Source: Phragmites australis
Taxonomy: Eukaryota > Streptophyta > Magnoliopsida > Poales > Poaceae
Assembly: GCF_958298935.1 (NCBI RefSeq)
Contig: NC_084943.1
Span: 14,873,001-14,937,000 of the forward strand
Direction of reading: 5' to 3'
DNA length: 64,000 nt
A program made the position numbers and the translations under genes. Below are positions 10,601 to 23,215 of the stretch, piece by piece (positions within the stretch are counted from its first letter, which is position 1; each line of letters opens with the position of its first letter). A model generated the notes under the pieces. It was not told the origin of the DNA. It ran no database searches and was given only the letters and a program-made list of their open reading frames with translations.

Positions 10601-11330
10601 TGGTTGGTTTGGGTGGTTTGGTCGGTATGTGGTCGGTGGTTTGGTTGTAATGGTTTACTTTTATACACTTGTTGTTTACATATCTGTTGTGGTCAGTTGG
10701 TTGGTAGAGTTTGAGTCGGTGGTTGGTTAAGTCAGTTGCTTACACCTAGAGTCTAGGTTGCTTACCGCTTAATGAACTTAAACATGTCTTAATCCTTGCT
10801 ACAGCTTTAAATGCATGATCCTTGGAGTCGAGAACATATATACTCATACTGTGTAAGACTTGCTAGTACCTTTCGTACTAAGGGGTGCTGCCCTTAAGTT
10901 GCTTTCAGGTTCACAGGTTGGCGAGGAAGAGGCAGTGTTCGGCAACTTTGTGCCTGCCGATCAGGGTGGTGGGCAGGAGTAGCACCTTCTACTCTGAACT
11001 CCGGCGCTTTTTGGTATGGAGCCTAAGGGCATACGGCTCCATACTCTTTTGTTATATAGGTTTTTCTTCCGCTGCATAGTTGTTGTTGTTCCTCTTTTGT
11101 TGTAAATTGTGGAAGCAGTTGCATGTTTAATAATTGTAATCCAGTTTAATTGTTTGCTCTCTGTTAAACTGTGTTGTGATATTTGAGTTGGAAGGCATGT
11201 GTTCCGATCCTGGGCACAAAACACGTGCCGGAACTACCGGAATGGTATTCTGGTTAATCGTCGAGGCTGTGATTATGAATAATGATCCTTCTGATGATTA
11301 ATTAGAATACTATTTGGACGGTTCCTCACA
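7670..11330 (+). repeat. 5' LTR of the Tekay element
   Basis: It is 3661 bp, TG...CA. The left third (about 8130-9110) is unusually GC-rich with a CT microsatellite (8302-8318) and looks like grass gene leader sequence; the rest is AT-rich. TATA-like sites occur at 9459 (TATATAGG) and 11052 (TATATAGG). I cannot tell from sequence which one drives transcription. Long ORFs in the GC-rich part exist on both strands but follow base composition, not a protein family. Confidence 0.92.
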
Positions 11331-11333
11331 GCC

Positions 11334-11345
11334 TGGTATCAGAGC
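11334..11345 (+). other. Primer binding site (initiator tRNA-Met type)
   Basis: TGGTATCAGAGC begins three bases after the LTR end. This is the canonical sequence complementary to the 3' end of plant initiator methionine tRNA, which primes minus-strand cDNA. Confidence 0.92.
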
Positions 11346-12102
11346 CTGGTTTAATTTAGTAGTCTAAACATAAGTAGTGCGTTGTTCAGTAAGTCGACAA
11401 CTCCACCTAAACAACCCACAATTTATATTTACGCCTCTTCGTGTTTAATATGTATTAAACTGCTATCATTTATGCCCCTAAGTTAAAATGCGTATTATGA
11501 GTGGTGTTTGTATGTCTTATACCACATTGTTTCGCTTTCGACCCTGCATTGATTCATGTTGACCATTGCATCTTCGGCTCTGCATCGTCGGAAGGTAAGG
11601 TACGACGCTCGGTGGCGGTTAATCACCGAGGGCTCAGCCGGATGCGAGGCAGGGGCCCGGCATGTTCCGTACGGTGATCCGTACGGGAAGTGAATACGCT
11701 AGCAGTAGCGTATGAACATCCACCATGCGATGGGAGACATGGTCGTCTACTCGTGTGGCGTTTACACGAGATGTCCCGTAGGGTCTACGGGAAGTGAATA
11801 CGTCGTTGTCGACGTATGGATTGTCGCTTGTACGGCATGTGGTACAAGGGCCGTTCGCGCTCTTACCCTTTCTAGCACGAAGGGTACGTTCTGGATGTTA
11901 TAAACTGCCTGTGGTTTTGATGCTTGCAGGTGCGGTTCTTATTTGAGAAAGAAGCGGTAGCTAGGTTCGAGCATGCATCATTTCATAGCATTCATGCATG
12001 CATTCGTATTTGTTCATGTATTACGGGATTCTAACAGTATTTCCGGCAAATGCATTGTCCTAAGTCAGAATTTGACGTTTCCCCTTTTGTTTACGTTTCA
12101 GA
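11346..12102 (+). other. Untranslated leader between PBS and gag
   Basis: No coding sequence is seen. It contains several short in-phase-less ATGs. It ends with a pyrimidine-rich tract and CAG directly in front of the gag ATG (CCCCTTTTGTTTACGTTTCAG), which would fit a 3' splice site. Confidence 0.6.
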
Positions 12103-15100
12103 ATGGTTGTCACTCGGCGTGGTGGGGAGGTTCCAGAGGGTTCCGGTCAGAACAACCCTCCTCCACCGCCAACCATGGCGGAGGTGCTCATGCAAATTGA
12201 GCAGAACCGCCAAGCAAATCACGCTCTCCTCCAGACGAACCAAGCGCTCTTGGAGGCTCTCGTGCGCAACACGGCTCCTCATGGAGGAGGTGGGGCCGTG
12301 CGCCGAGACGACTTCTCGGACTTTTTGCGGACTCAACCGCTGGTCTTCTTGCGGGCTGAGGATCCTCTGGATGCTGATCATTGGCTCCGGACGATCGAGC
12401 AGAAGCTCGCCCTTCTTCGTTGTGAGGATCACGAGAAGGCGCTCTTCGCCGCCCATCAGCTTCAGGGCCCGGCGGGTGCGTGGTGGTCTGGCTTTCTGGC
12501 CATGCACCCCGCCGATCACCGCGTGTCATGGGCGGAGTTCTGTGAGGCTTTCCGCTCGTTTCACATACCGAGTGGCCTCATGGAGGCTAAGAGGCGGGAG
12601 TTTGAGGACCTCAAGCAAGGGGGTCGGGCGGTGATGGAGTACGTGCAGGTGTTCAACCACCTTGCACAATATGCTACTGAGGAGGTCAGCACGGATGCGC
12701 GCAAGCAGCGCCGCTTCGTGAATGGCCTGAACTCGAAGATGCAGGACCGGTTGTCCGCGCATAGGTTCGCCGACTTCAACGAGTTGGTGAGCACGTCGAT
12801 CACGGTGGAGCTCAAGTATAAGAGCCACCAAGAGGAGAAGAGGCGGAAGAGGGGTTCCTCGTCTTCCGTGGGCGGGAGCTCGCAGCGCGCCCGCACTGAG
12901 GGTCAGCCTCCACAGTCTCAGGTGCCGTCGGCTGGCTACCCACGACCGATGTGGTTCGTACCACGTCCTGTGTTCTCCGTTCCACAGGGGAAGGCTGCAT
13001 GACCAGCCGGCTCCCAAGTGAGCGTGACAGGTGGCTCAGGCGGTCCGTGCTTCAACTGCGACCGCGTCGGCCATTTCTCGAGGGAGTGCCCGTATCCGAG
13101 GTCGGGAGCCGCGGTGAGTGCCCCGCGACCACCACCGGCTCAGTCAACGCCGCAGTCTTCGCAGGTGACCCACGTTCCCAAGCGTGATCGAGCTCACCAT
13201 ACTACCGCCGACGAGGTTCAGGAGGGTGACACCGTCCTGATGGGTACGTTGGATATGAGTTTCAACTCTGACATCTTTTCTGCAGTGGTTTTGTTTGATT
13301 TAGGAGCCTCTCACTCCTTTATATCTTCGGATTATGTTTGGAAGAGTGGGTTGAGTGTCAGTGCTACCCACACGCCGTATCTTATAGATGCCCCGGGGGC
13401 CAAAGTTCTAATCAACCAGTGTGTGAATAAAGCGGCGGTAATTGTGAACGAAGTGCCCTTCTTTGTCAATCTGTTAGTGATGAACTCGAAGGGAATTGAT
13501 GTTATTCTGGGAATGAATTGGCTCTCCAAGAACAAGGCTGTGTTGGACTGTGCTCAGCGGACCGTCACCCTAAATGGTCTGTCAGGTACTCGGGTCAAGT
13601 TGAAGCTAAAGGGTGTCAAATTCTGCTTGTTCGCCATAAAGGCTGTCCCCGCCAGGATTATGGAGACCATTCCTGTGGTGTGGGAATTTCCGGATGTCTT
13701 TCCGGATGAGTTGCCTGGAATGCCGCCTGGCAGGGCAGTGGAGTTCTCGATTGATCTCGTGCCCGGTGCGGCCCTGATTTCGAAGAAGATGTACAAGATG
13801 TCGCCAATTGAGCTAGTTGAGCTGAAGAAGCAGATTCAGGAGCTACTGGCGAAGGATTTCATTCGTCCGAGTTCCTCACCTTGGGGATGCTCGGCTCTAT
13901 TTGTGAAGAAGAAAGATGACACTCTTCGGATGTGTGTTGATTACCGTCCGCTGAATGCAGTCAGGGTGAAGAATGTGTATCCGCTTCCTAGGATTTACAT
14001 CTTGTTTGATCAGTTGACTGGAGCCCGAGTCTTCTCAAAGATTGACTTAAGGCTGGGCTATCACCAGATCAAGGTCCGGCCAGAGGATATTCCAAAGACA
14101 GCATTCTCTACTCGATACGGCTTGTATGAGTTCACCGTTATGTCGTTTGGCTTGACTAATGCACCGGCTTTCTTTATGTACCTCATGAACTCGGTGTTCA
14201 TGGAGGAATTGGACAAGCTTGTCATTGTTTTCATCTACGACATTCTGATATACTCCAAGACTGAGCAAGAACACATTGGGCATCTCCGTGTTGTTCTGGG
14301 TAGACTCCGAGAGCATCAGCTGTACGCCAAGTTCAGCAAGTGTGAGTTCTGGCTCAGGGAGGTGGCCTTTCTGGGACATGTTCTATCAGAGAACAGGGTG
14401 GCAGTTGACCCGAGCAAGGTGCAGGATGTGCTCGACTAGGTTCAGCCCAAGAATGTCAGAGAGATCCAGAGTTTTCTTGGACTGGCGGGCTATTACCGCC
14501 GGTTCATCGAGAACTTCTCCAAGGTTGCGAAGCCGATGACTGAGTTGTTGAAGCAAGGCAGCATGTTTGAGTGGTCAGATGCCTGTGAGTCTGCCTTCCA
14601 GACATTGAAGAAGCTGCTCACGACCGCCCCAGTGCTTGCTCAGCCTGATGTGACCAGAGGGTTTGATGTGTATTGTGACGCGTCCGGCATCGATCTCGGC
14701 TGTGTTTTGATGCAAGAGGACCGAGTCGTTGCATATGCATCCCGACAGTTGAAGCGTCACGAGGAGAACTATCCGACACATGATCTTGAACTTGCAGCTG
14801 TCGTGCACGCTCTGAAGATGTGGCGCCACTACTTGATGGGCAACTTGTGCCGTATCTACACGGATCACAAGAGCTTGAAGTACATTTTCACGCAGGCGGA
14901 TTTGAACATGAGGCAGCGAAGATGGCTTGAGTTAATTAAAGACTACGAGCTGGAGGTTCACTACCATCCTGGCAAGGCGAATGTGGTCGCCGATGCTTTG
15001 AGTCGAAAGGCTCATTGTCACTGTCTTATAGCCTCGCCGATGGATTCCACGTTGTGTGATGATTTCCGGCGTCTTGGGCTTGATATGGTGCCGGATGGTT

Positions 15101-16563
15101 TTATTGCAAATCTCGAAATCAAGTCCACGCTCATTGATGAGATTAAGACTGCTCAGAGGGATGATAAGGGTATGGCCCGAATTCGAGAGAAGAGGAAGGT
15201 CGGGCAGGCCTTGTGCTTTACTGAGGATGATCAGGGCTTTATCTGGTTTGGGAACCGTTTAGTGGTTCCGAGGGTCGAGGCGCTGAGGAGGAAAATCCTT
15301 GATGAGGCTCACGATTCGTTGCTGTCCATTCACCCAGGCAGTATGAAGATGTATCAGGATTTGAAACCCCGTTTCTGGTGGACTTGCATGAAGCGGGAGA
15401 TTGCTGGGTATGTGTCTGAGTGCGACGTCTGCCGAAGGGTGAAGGCTGAACACATCAAGCCTGCCGGCACACTCCAGCCTTTGCCCATTCCATCTTGGAA
15501 GTGGGAAGAAGTTGGGATGGATTTTATTACCGGCTTACCGAAGACTTCGAGTGGGTATGACTCTATTTGGGTCATCATGGACCGGTTGACAAAGTCCGTG
15601 CACTTCCTTCCTGTCAGGACCACTTATTCTGCTAAGCAGTATGCGGAGTTGTACCTCACTAGAATTGTTTGTCTCCATGGAGTGCCGAAGAAGATCATTT
15701 CTGATCGGGGTACACAGTTTACTTCTCATTCCTGGAGAAATTTCCAGGAGGCTATGGAGACCGAGTTGTTCCACAGCACGGTGTATCACCCACAGACAGA
15801 TGGTCAGACAGAGAGGGTAAATCAGATTCTCAAAGATATGCTCCGTGCTTGTGTGCTCACTTATGGGAAGAAGTGGGACATATGCCTGCCGTTCGCGGAA
15901 TTTTCATATAACAACAGTTTCCAGGCTAGTATTGAGATTGCGCCATTCGAGGCCCTTTATGGTCGAAGGTGCCGTACGCCGTTGAATTGGTCCGAATCCG
16001 GTGAGCGGGCCTTTTTGGGTCCGGATTTGGTCAAGTAGGCAGAAGATCATGTCCAGAATGTCCGCAAGAGTATTCTCACAGCCCAGTCAAGGCAGAAGAG
16101 CTATGCAGATCGACGTCGCCGAGAGCTCACATTTGAGGTGGGGGATCACATGTACCTGAAGGTCTCACCTCTCAAAGGCATTCGTCGATTCCAAGTCCGA
16201 CGCAAATTGGCGCCTCGGTATGTTGGACCGTTTTAGATTCTAGCTCGGCGTGGAGAGGTTGCATATCAATTGGAGTTGCCGCCGTCCCTCTCCACGGTAC
16301 ATAATGTGTTTCATGTCTCACAACTTAAGAAGTGTCTTCGAGTCCCGACCGATATCGTTGATGTTGCGCTCGAGGAATTGCAACCAGACTTGACATATTG
16401 TGAGAAGCCGATGCGAGTCTTGGATGAAACAGAGCGCAAAACACGGCGGAGTTCAATCAAATTCTTGAAGGTTCAGCGGAGTAACCACTCCGAGTCCGAA
16501 GCAACTTGGGAGCGGGAAGATCAGCTTCGTTCCGAGTATCCTGAGTTCTTTGAGAATTTGTAG
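12103..16563 (+). pseudogene. gag-pol polyprotein of the Tekay element (four stops)
   Basis: One frame of 1,486 codons has no frameshift. Approximate order by codon: gag 1-310; zinc knuckle [14 protein letters not shown] 316-329; aspartic protease around 399; reverse transcriptase about 560-780; RNase H about 840-960 (CDAS, HDLEL, YTDHKSL all present); HHCC-type zinc region then integrase core with D1140, D1201 and E1237 (DD35E spacing intact); chromodomain-like tail about 1430-1486. In-frame stops are TGA 13000, TAG 14437, TAG 16036 and TAG 16234. All fit C-to-T or G-to-A decay. The protease reads DLGA instead of DSGA (TTA at 13300). The RT metal-site pair reads YD instead of DD (TAC at 14236). 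The polyprotein would build the particle, copy the RNA and insert the cDNA. This copy cannot act alone. Confidence 0.95.
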
Positions 16564-16732
16564 TACCAATGTAATATAGCGTATTTGGAATCTCTTGCAT
16601 GTATGTGTTCAATCATTTGCGTGGGATTCCATCTCATGCGTCATGATGTCGGCTCACAACCTGCTAAGTCATCACAGCGTGCTCATTGTCCCCTCTCTTG
16701 CTCGTACCGAATCTCGGGACGAGATTCTTTTT

Positions 16733-16743
16733 AGGGGGGGAGG
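16733..16743 (+). other. Polypurine tract of the Tekay element
   Basis: The run AGGGGGGGAGG followed by TT abuts the 3' LTR start at 16746. It primes plus-strand cDNA synthesis in this class. Confidence 0.9.
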
Positions 16744-16745
16744 TT

Positions 16746-19700
16746 TGTCATGGCCTAGAGTTTCTAAACACATAATTAAGTGCTAATGAGCATCATTAGC
16801 ATCATTTGTTTTTGTTTTGAGCAGTATAGACTTGCAGTGTGGATTAAACCGAATTTAGTTGAACTGGGCTTAGCTGATGCGTTGTGAATCATCTCCTAAA
16901 ACTTCTATGGAACCTAGGGCTGGTGATAATTTCAGAAATTAGTAGATGCCAGGAGAAGAATATAAATGAATTTTCCCAAATTTTTGGGAAATATTTAGAA
17001 GGCATAAAAATTATCACAAGTTGGAAAGGATAGCATCTTTGAGCAATTTTTATTCAAAATTGGCTCAAGTATTCTGGGTCAAACAAGTTCAAATGGGTTC
17101 CTTGTGAATTTTAGTTTCAAACAAAATTTGTTTTACCAATTTTGGACTTTGGGAAGGCATTCAAATGGTTGGCTAAAGTAGTGGGGATATTTTGCCCGCC
17201 GGTTACTGTTCATCGGCCTTCGCACGCACACGGCTCTACTCCCCCTTCTCCCGCTCTCACAGAGCAAGCGGCGGTCGCCCTTGTTGACTTCGGTGGCCAG
17301 GCCACGTTGCCGGAAGCCTGGACACGGCGCTGTGTCCTTATCCTCCCCTCCCCGCCCTCTTCTCTCTCTCTCTCTCTCTGCTCCTTCTCTCGCGCGGGCG
17401 GAAAGCAAAGCGCAGAGCACACGCACACGCACTGGCCGCCGGCCAAATCACCGCGCCGCCGGCGTGTTCCGCCTAGCCCGAGCAAGGTAGAGCACCGAGG
17501 GAGGTCGCCAAGGCCCTCCTCTGCCGTTTCCCTTCCTTCCCCGGCCGTTTCCCGCAAGGATTGGAGCCGTCCGCGCCTTCTTCCCCAACGGCGGCAACCG
17601 AGCTCCGCCGTCCTTCGTCGACCCGCCGCGTCCTCACTTCTCCGGCCCAACCCGCAGCACGGTGAGCTTCCCCATGTTCCTGTACACCTTATGCGCGTGC
17701 TGTTTTCCCTCCGTCCCGTCACCGGCGCGTGCGTCTGCGGTGGTCGAACCGCCGCCACCTCCCCGCGCATGCCACCAGCCGTGCCGCCGTTGAGCTCATC
17801 GGCCGGGAAGCACACCGTTAGGTCCACGTGCTCGCGTAGGGCGCGTAGGTGTGCTCGGCCGGGCTTATTACGCCGCCGTCTAGCCGCCGGCGGCCTAAAC
17901 CGAGCCGCCGCCACGCCCGTTCCGCTGTGCGCCGCCGCTCGCCGCGCTCCGGCCATCGCCGACGTCAACGTGTGCCTCCAGTGAGTCCACGTGCCTCCCC
18001 TAGTGGTGTTGCTGCCCTCCCCTGCTACCGAAGTGGCGCCGCTCGCCGCCGGCGGGCACGGCCCGAGCCGCCGGCCGTCTCAGCGCTTTTGGCGCCTGGC
18101 TGTTTTGACCCGGGGTCAAACAGCCGGCCCCACTGGTCAGTCCCTGGGTTAGTCGGCCCGGGGTAGAAAAAGGTTTTAGGGATTTTTGTATTTGGTAAAT
18201 GGAATTTTGAATTGTTTTCCAATGTATAATTTGGCTGAAACATTGTAAAATGCATAAGAAATTATGTAGAGCTCCAAAATTCATGAGACCAATTTTGTTG
18301 GCTTTATTATGCCATGATCTATCCATTAAAAATACTAGTGGCTATGAAATGTGTGCTGTGAATTATTGAATTAATGAAATATGTTTAGACTTTGATAATT
18401 CATAGTTAAAGTTTGGTATTTCCAAAATTGATGAATCCAATTTTGTTATTCTTGTTTTAATACTCCTTGTCCAGCAAAAATAATCACCCACATGTTAGAT
18501 GTTGTTACAATTCTATATAGGGATAAGCTTAATTAATCCTAGAAGTGTTCAAGCGTTTAGCAGTAATCCCATTTAAGAAAAATCTTCAATGCTTTAGAGC
18601 TCGTGCCCCGACGATTTGCACTGTTGTCGCATTCTATGGAGCATCCTTCATTTTATAACATTCATATTCATTGCATTGCACGCGTGATTCTTTTAGGAAA
18701 CTTCGACCCGGCGAACGAGGCGAACGAGGCTATCCCCGGAGGTTCCCGCAGTGGTGATCGTGACTCGGGTAGCTGTGAGCAGCAGCTAGGGCAGCAAGGC
18801 AAGCATCTATCATATTGCACCGTGTCTACTTGAAAATCTAATATGTTATCTACGCTTATGTATACATTGCATGTGTCGGGTACCGAGTTGGGTAGAACCT
18901 ATACCTATGCATTCTTCCATTTCGGTCACGTGTCATGTGTTATTCCATTGGAGCCTAGTGGTGTCATCGCGGTCTAATTTTAGTTCGCTATGCTTAGTGG
19001 TACTTAGGCTTTCCGGTAGAAGTCGACGACGGCGTCCACCGTTGTCGCGAGCCTAGGGCTTATTACTTGTTCACACTTGTGGTTGTGTTGATGATGAGTC
19101 GGTTTGGTGAGTGGTGAGTTGAGATGAGGTGTGGGCGGTGTTAGGGGTGTCGTCTGCTCACGAGGAGTCCTCAGGCAGTTCGGGGAGGGAACCCGGACAC
19201 CGTAGACCGCTTGCACCCGTTAAGCACCGACCGTCGGTGTAGTCGGCTTTAGCACTTACCTTACTCACCACATGCTGATATAATGGTAGGCGAGCTGATT
19301 ACCTTCGCAGACGTGGTCATGTGGGCCTCGTCATAGACGGTGTGAGTCCGGTTTGAGTCCGGGCTTTTAGCGGTATTAGTTTGCTCGGGGAGTAGTTCTA
19401 ATACCGTCGTGCCGAGCTATGGTTGATCCACATGGTTGGGCCTGGTTGGGAAAGGTTGTCACGGGTACCCCCTTGTGTGCATCTTAGCGGGTGGCACAAG
19501 TCGTATGATCCCTGTGTTATGTGGGTCCAGGAGTATCCCCCTGCAGGGTGTATAATCAGTTCGAACTGCTGCGCTCTCGGTCATGAGCATTGCTATTGCT
19601 TATCTCCACCGAGTGACCATGTTTTGGTCGTAGAGTTTCGATGTGGGTTGTGGCATGGTTGGTTTGGGTGGTTTGGTCGGTATGTGGTCGGTGGTTTGGT

Positions 19701-20384
19701 GGTAATGGTTTACTTTTATACACTTGTTGTTTACATATCTGTTGTGGTCAGTTGGTTGGTAGAGTTTGAGTCGGTGGTTGGTTAAGTCAGTTGCTTACAC
19801 CTAGAGTCTAGGTTGCTTACCGCTTAATGAACTTAAACATGTCTTAATCCTTGCTACAGCTTTAAATGCATGATCCTTGGAGTCGAGAACATATATACTC
19901 ATACTGTGTAAGACTTGCTAGTACCTTCGTACTAAGGGGTGCTGCCCTTAAGTTGCTTTCAGGTTCATAGGTTGGCGACGAAGAGGCAGTGTTCGGCTAC
20001 TTTATGCCTGCCGATCAGGGTGGCGGGCAGGAGTAACACCTTCTACTCCGAACTCCGGCGCTTTTTGGTATGGAGCCTAAGGGCATACGGCTCCATACTC
20101 TTTTGTTATATAGGTTTTTCTTCCACTGCATAGTTGTTGTTGTTCCTCTTTTGTTGTAAATTGTGGAAGCAGTTGCATGTTTAATAATTGTAATCCAGTT
20201 TAATTATTTGCTCTCTGTTAAACTGTGTTGTGATATTTGAGTTGGAAGGCATGTGTTCCGATCCTGGGCACAAAACATGTGCCGGGACTACCGGAATGGT
20301 ATTCTGGTTAATCGTCGAGGTTGTGATTATGAATAATGATCCTTCTGATGATTAATTAGAATACTATTTGGACGGTTCCTCACA
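16746..20384 (+). repeat. 3' LTR of the Tekay element
   Basis: It is 3639 bp and nearly collinear with 7670-11330. Differences are scattered substitutions and a few short indels; for example the bases CCACCTGTCATCCC at about 8143-8157 are absent from the right copy near 17217. Its end TTCCTCACA is followed by the TSD ACCAC at 20385-20389. Confidence 0.92.
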
Positions 20385-20389
20385 ACCAC

Positions 20390-22560
20390 GATCCAGTATC
20401 GACCAGGATATTGTATTCCGACTGGATGGTCAGTTTGATCAAAGGTGATCGACTGTTTCGACCAACTGAGATACCGAGTGAGCCCAGTTAGGGCCAAGTT
20501 GACTTCTCGCTCGACCGCCTTGTACTTCATTTTGGACTCGTACGTGACGGATCCTTCGAAGATGTGCGCCAAGCTGTGGTCTACCTCATGAAACTGGGGC
20601 TTGTTACCCTCAACGTTTGACTTAGCTTGCTTATTTCCACGCTCAGCGTTCGCCTTGATCATTTCATCAAGCTTCTTCTTGAACACATAGCACTTGTCGA
20701 AGTCGTGCTGGTTGCTCTGATGGATGGGATACCACTTTCCGCCACCTCGATTGATGCCTTTGTTCCTATTGTTGCGCAATTTTCTCCTGTCGACCATAGC
20801 TATAGTTGTATTAGGACCCTTGCGTTTGTCACCGGGTTTGGTCTTCTTAGATTGAAGGTTTTTAGCGTGCACCTGTGCTTCCGTTCATTTTGCGCACTTG
20901 TCGGCTAACTCGAAAAGCTCTTTGACCGTATGGATTTTTTGAGTAGCCATCTTTCCACGTAAATCTGTGTCCTGAACACCTCATTTGAAAGCTATGATTA
21001 CCGACTCATCGGAGATGTCCGGGATCATGTTACTCTTGTCGTTGAACCGGCAGATAAAATCTCGAAGAGATTCATTGTCACCTTTGTGTAGCTGGTGGAG
21101 GTCGTTCTCCGTTCCTGGGTCCTCGAATGTGCCTTGGAAATTGGCTATGAACTGAGCCCTAAGTTCGGCCCACGAACTAATCGAGTTGGGCGGCAAGTTT
21201 AGCAACTAGGACCATGCGGGTCCATCAAGGGTGGTTAACAGGTAATTGGCTATTACTCGATTGTCACCACCGGCTGCTTGAATAACAGTGGTGTAGATCT
21301 GTAACCACTCATTGGGATTAATTTTTCCGTCATATTTCTGGATCGGGCCCGCTTTGAACTTCTCGGGCCACCGAATTAACCAAAGTTCATGCATGAAAGC
21401 CTCACAGCCCCTGTCGAACTCATCAGGAGGAGGTGGTGGGGGACTATCATGCCTCCCCTTCGAGCAAGGGAGTCATGTCGACCATCTCATCCTGCAGATC
21501 TACGGTCATAGTAGCGACGATCATCTTCACATCATTCTTCGCGGTGGTTTTCGATCACCGTCCATAGATCATGCTAATTGTGAGGAATACGATTCCTTAG
21601 GTCTTCCTGATTTACGCGCCCATGGATATGGCAGCTACAGTTTGGCCCACATTGTCGTGTTCGAGCTTGACCACCTGAGATTTTCGTCTGAGATTCCCTT
21701 ACTCGAGAGCGTTCCCGCTCATGGCTCCTCGAGCCGGGACCGTACCAACTGGGGGGCCTAGAATCACTAGGATTATTTGCTCGAGCAACTTCGATCTGAG
21801 CTGCATTGAGTAGGGTCTTGACTTGATTGACCATAGGACTTAGCGGATTCGCTGGATCTAACTCTAGAAGGGATCAGAGGATCAGATGTGCTCCCTGTAT
21901 GTTAGCGTTTGGAGTACTGAATACGTCGTTACTAAGGCTCGGTGGCGGTCAAGACAATGAGGCTTCATAGTGACTATTCGGAGGGAGCTTCTCCCTTGAG
22001 CCATGAGTTGTCATCAGCGGAGGCGTACCCACCGGAAATCACCGGGAGAGGCCAGGAGGCACCTACCCTCCCGTGGTCCGCCGGTGAAGGGTCATGTTGG
22101 GTGCACGTAAGGCTCCAGCTGCGGATATTTCTGGTGGTAACTCATCACCGGTACCGTTGGTGGCGACAGCTGTCGCTGGATCTTTGGGAATTTCCATGTC
22201 GTGGTCGACCACGGCCTTTGGATCTATCGCCATTGGATTAGCTGATGGGGGTCATTGCTTCTAGCCATATACATGAATCGATATGTTCGGCTACTCTAGC
22301 TAGCGTTAGAATCACCGTCGCCACACTCATCGTTGTTGGTGTCCATGCAATGGAGAACATTAGGCTCCGCGGGATCCCACTCGAGCTGTCCCACCTCACG
22401 GTAAGCATCCACTGGTCTGGATTCGAGGGTACCAGTATGGATTAGTCCACCTTAGTTGTCCCAACAGAAACCATAGTTCCGATGATGATCTCCGAGTCGA
22501 CGAGAGGGGACTCGAAGTGGTAATAGAAGCCGTTGTTAGAGAATCCAACATAAACATAAG
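20390..22560 (-). pseudogene. gag (and start of protease) of the older Tat element
   Basis: Minus-strand segments are recognisable from the gag core: ANYLLTTLDGPAWSWLLNLP, then SWAELRAQFIANFQGTF, then HKGDNESLRDFICRFND. A CPIHQ-like zinc segment with altered residues follows (YPIHQSNQHDFDKCYVFKKK), then the pre-protease stretch ITFDQTDHPVGIQYPGRY. These are typical of Tat/RIRE2-type gag. Stops and frame changes occur between segments (for example near 21205 and 20980), and upstream of about 21840 I see no clear homology. Gag forms the nucleocapsid-like particle; this copy is inactive. Confidence 0.8.
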
Positions 22561-22616
22561 CCCAAGACATGATTAATCCTGCAAAACAGAAGAAGGCCTC
22601 TACCTAGCGCGCCAAC

Positions 22617-23215
22617 TGTCGAAGATTAGTTCCTGACAATATGTCCATAAGTTTACTGGGTACCTTCGAGTGCATGGATTAATCATGAGACGAGACAATC
22701 GATGTATACAGGTTCAGGCCTCCGATTGGAGTAATACCCTACGTCCTGTGAGGAGTGTTGCTGCCGTACATTGATGATCTCGAATACAAGAAATGTGGCT
22801 AAATCTATTATAGAGAGTATATCAGATCTAATCTAACCTAAAGCTAAAGTCACCGAATATCTTCTCTGCTAGGGTCTTGATGCTTGCCTCGAGTTCCGTC
22901 CTCCTCCCCCCAGCCGTTTCGCCTTATATAGGGGTGAGGTACCGACTCCTATCCAGCTGTGGTCAATAGGGAGTTGTCTTCCTTGACGTCCAAGTAGATA
23001 AATCTATTTTAAGTACTAATCGTATCGAGTTAGGTAACCAATCGAAACCTTCCTGATATGTACTTCCTTGATTCCAGGTGTATCAGGTACAGCTAATTCA
23101 GTTCCATGATATCTAAAGCTTTTTAATATGTGTTGTACATACCATTTTCATATATGATATACTCCTTATGCGCATATGCCCCATAGTTAGAAATTCGACA
23201 CCTGCTTCTTCGACA
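22617..23215 (-). repeat. 5' LTR of the older Tat element
   Basis: The plus-strand text begins TGTCGAAG at 22617 and has the matching inverse CTTCGACA ending at 23215 (an alternative end is TTCGACA at 23200). A minus-strand TATA box (TATATAA, 22931-22925) lies about 310 bp from the PBS side. No second LTR is visible, so the ends are provisional. Confidence 0.6.
22925..22931 (-). promoter_or_regulatory. TATA box in the older Tat LTR
   Basis: TATATAA in CCCTATATAAGGCG on the minus strand, upstream of a G/A-rich leader, in the position expected of an LTR core promoter. Confidence 0.55.

Larger units (their letters stand above)
7670..20384 (+). mobile_element. Full-length Tekay/Del-type Ty3/gypsy chromovirus (12.7 kb)
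   Basis: Two long LTRs (7670-11330 and 16746-20384) begin TGTCATGGCC and end TTCCTCACA. They flank a PBS (11334-11345), one gag-pol frame (12103-16563) and a PPT (16733-16743). The five bases ACCAC occur on both sides (7665-7669 and 20385-20389), a perfect TSD. The order protease, RT, RNase H, integrase, chromodomain-like tail is that of chromoviruses, and LTRs above 3 kb fit the Tekay/RIRE3 group. LTR copies are very similar: a sample of about 360 bp (9121-9480 against 18171-18530) shows about four substitutions. Insertion was thus fairly recent. The copy is disabled by four stops and active-site changes. Confidence 0.93.
20385..23215 (-). mobile_element. Older Tat-lineage Ty3/gypsy element, 5' part (LTR, PBS, gag)
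   Basis: Read on the minus strand: LTR (about 23215 or 23200 down to 22617), PBS-like GTTGGCGCGC at 22616-22607, gag and the start of protease (to 20390), then interruption by the Tekay insertion. The sequence resumes for 20 bp at 7669-7650, where the left-hand Tat element enters. The rest of pol lies beyond the window on the left. It is older than both of its passengers, as many stops and frame changes show. Confidence 0.75.

Noticed and set aside
10368..10730. 120-codon ORF in the Tekay LTR and its copy at 19423
   Set aside because: Low-complexity Val/Gly/Trp-rich translation of a GT-rich stretch inside the LTR; no family similarity.
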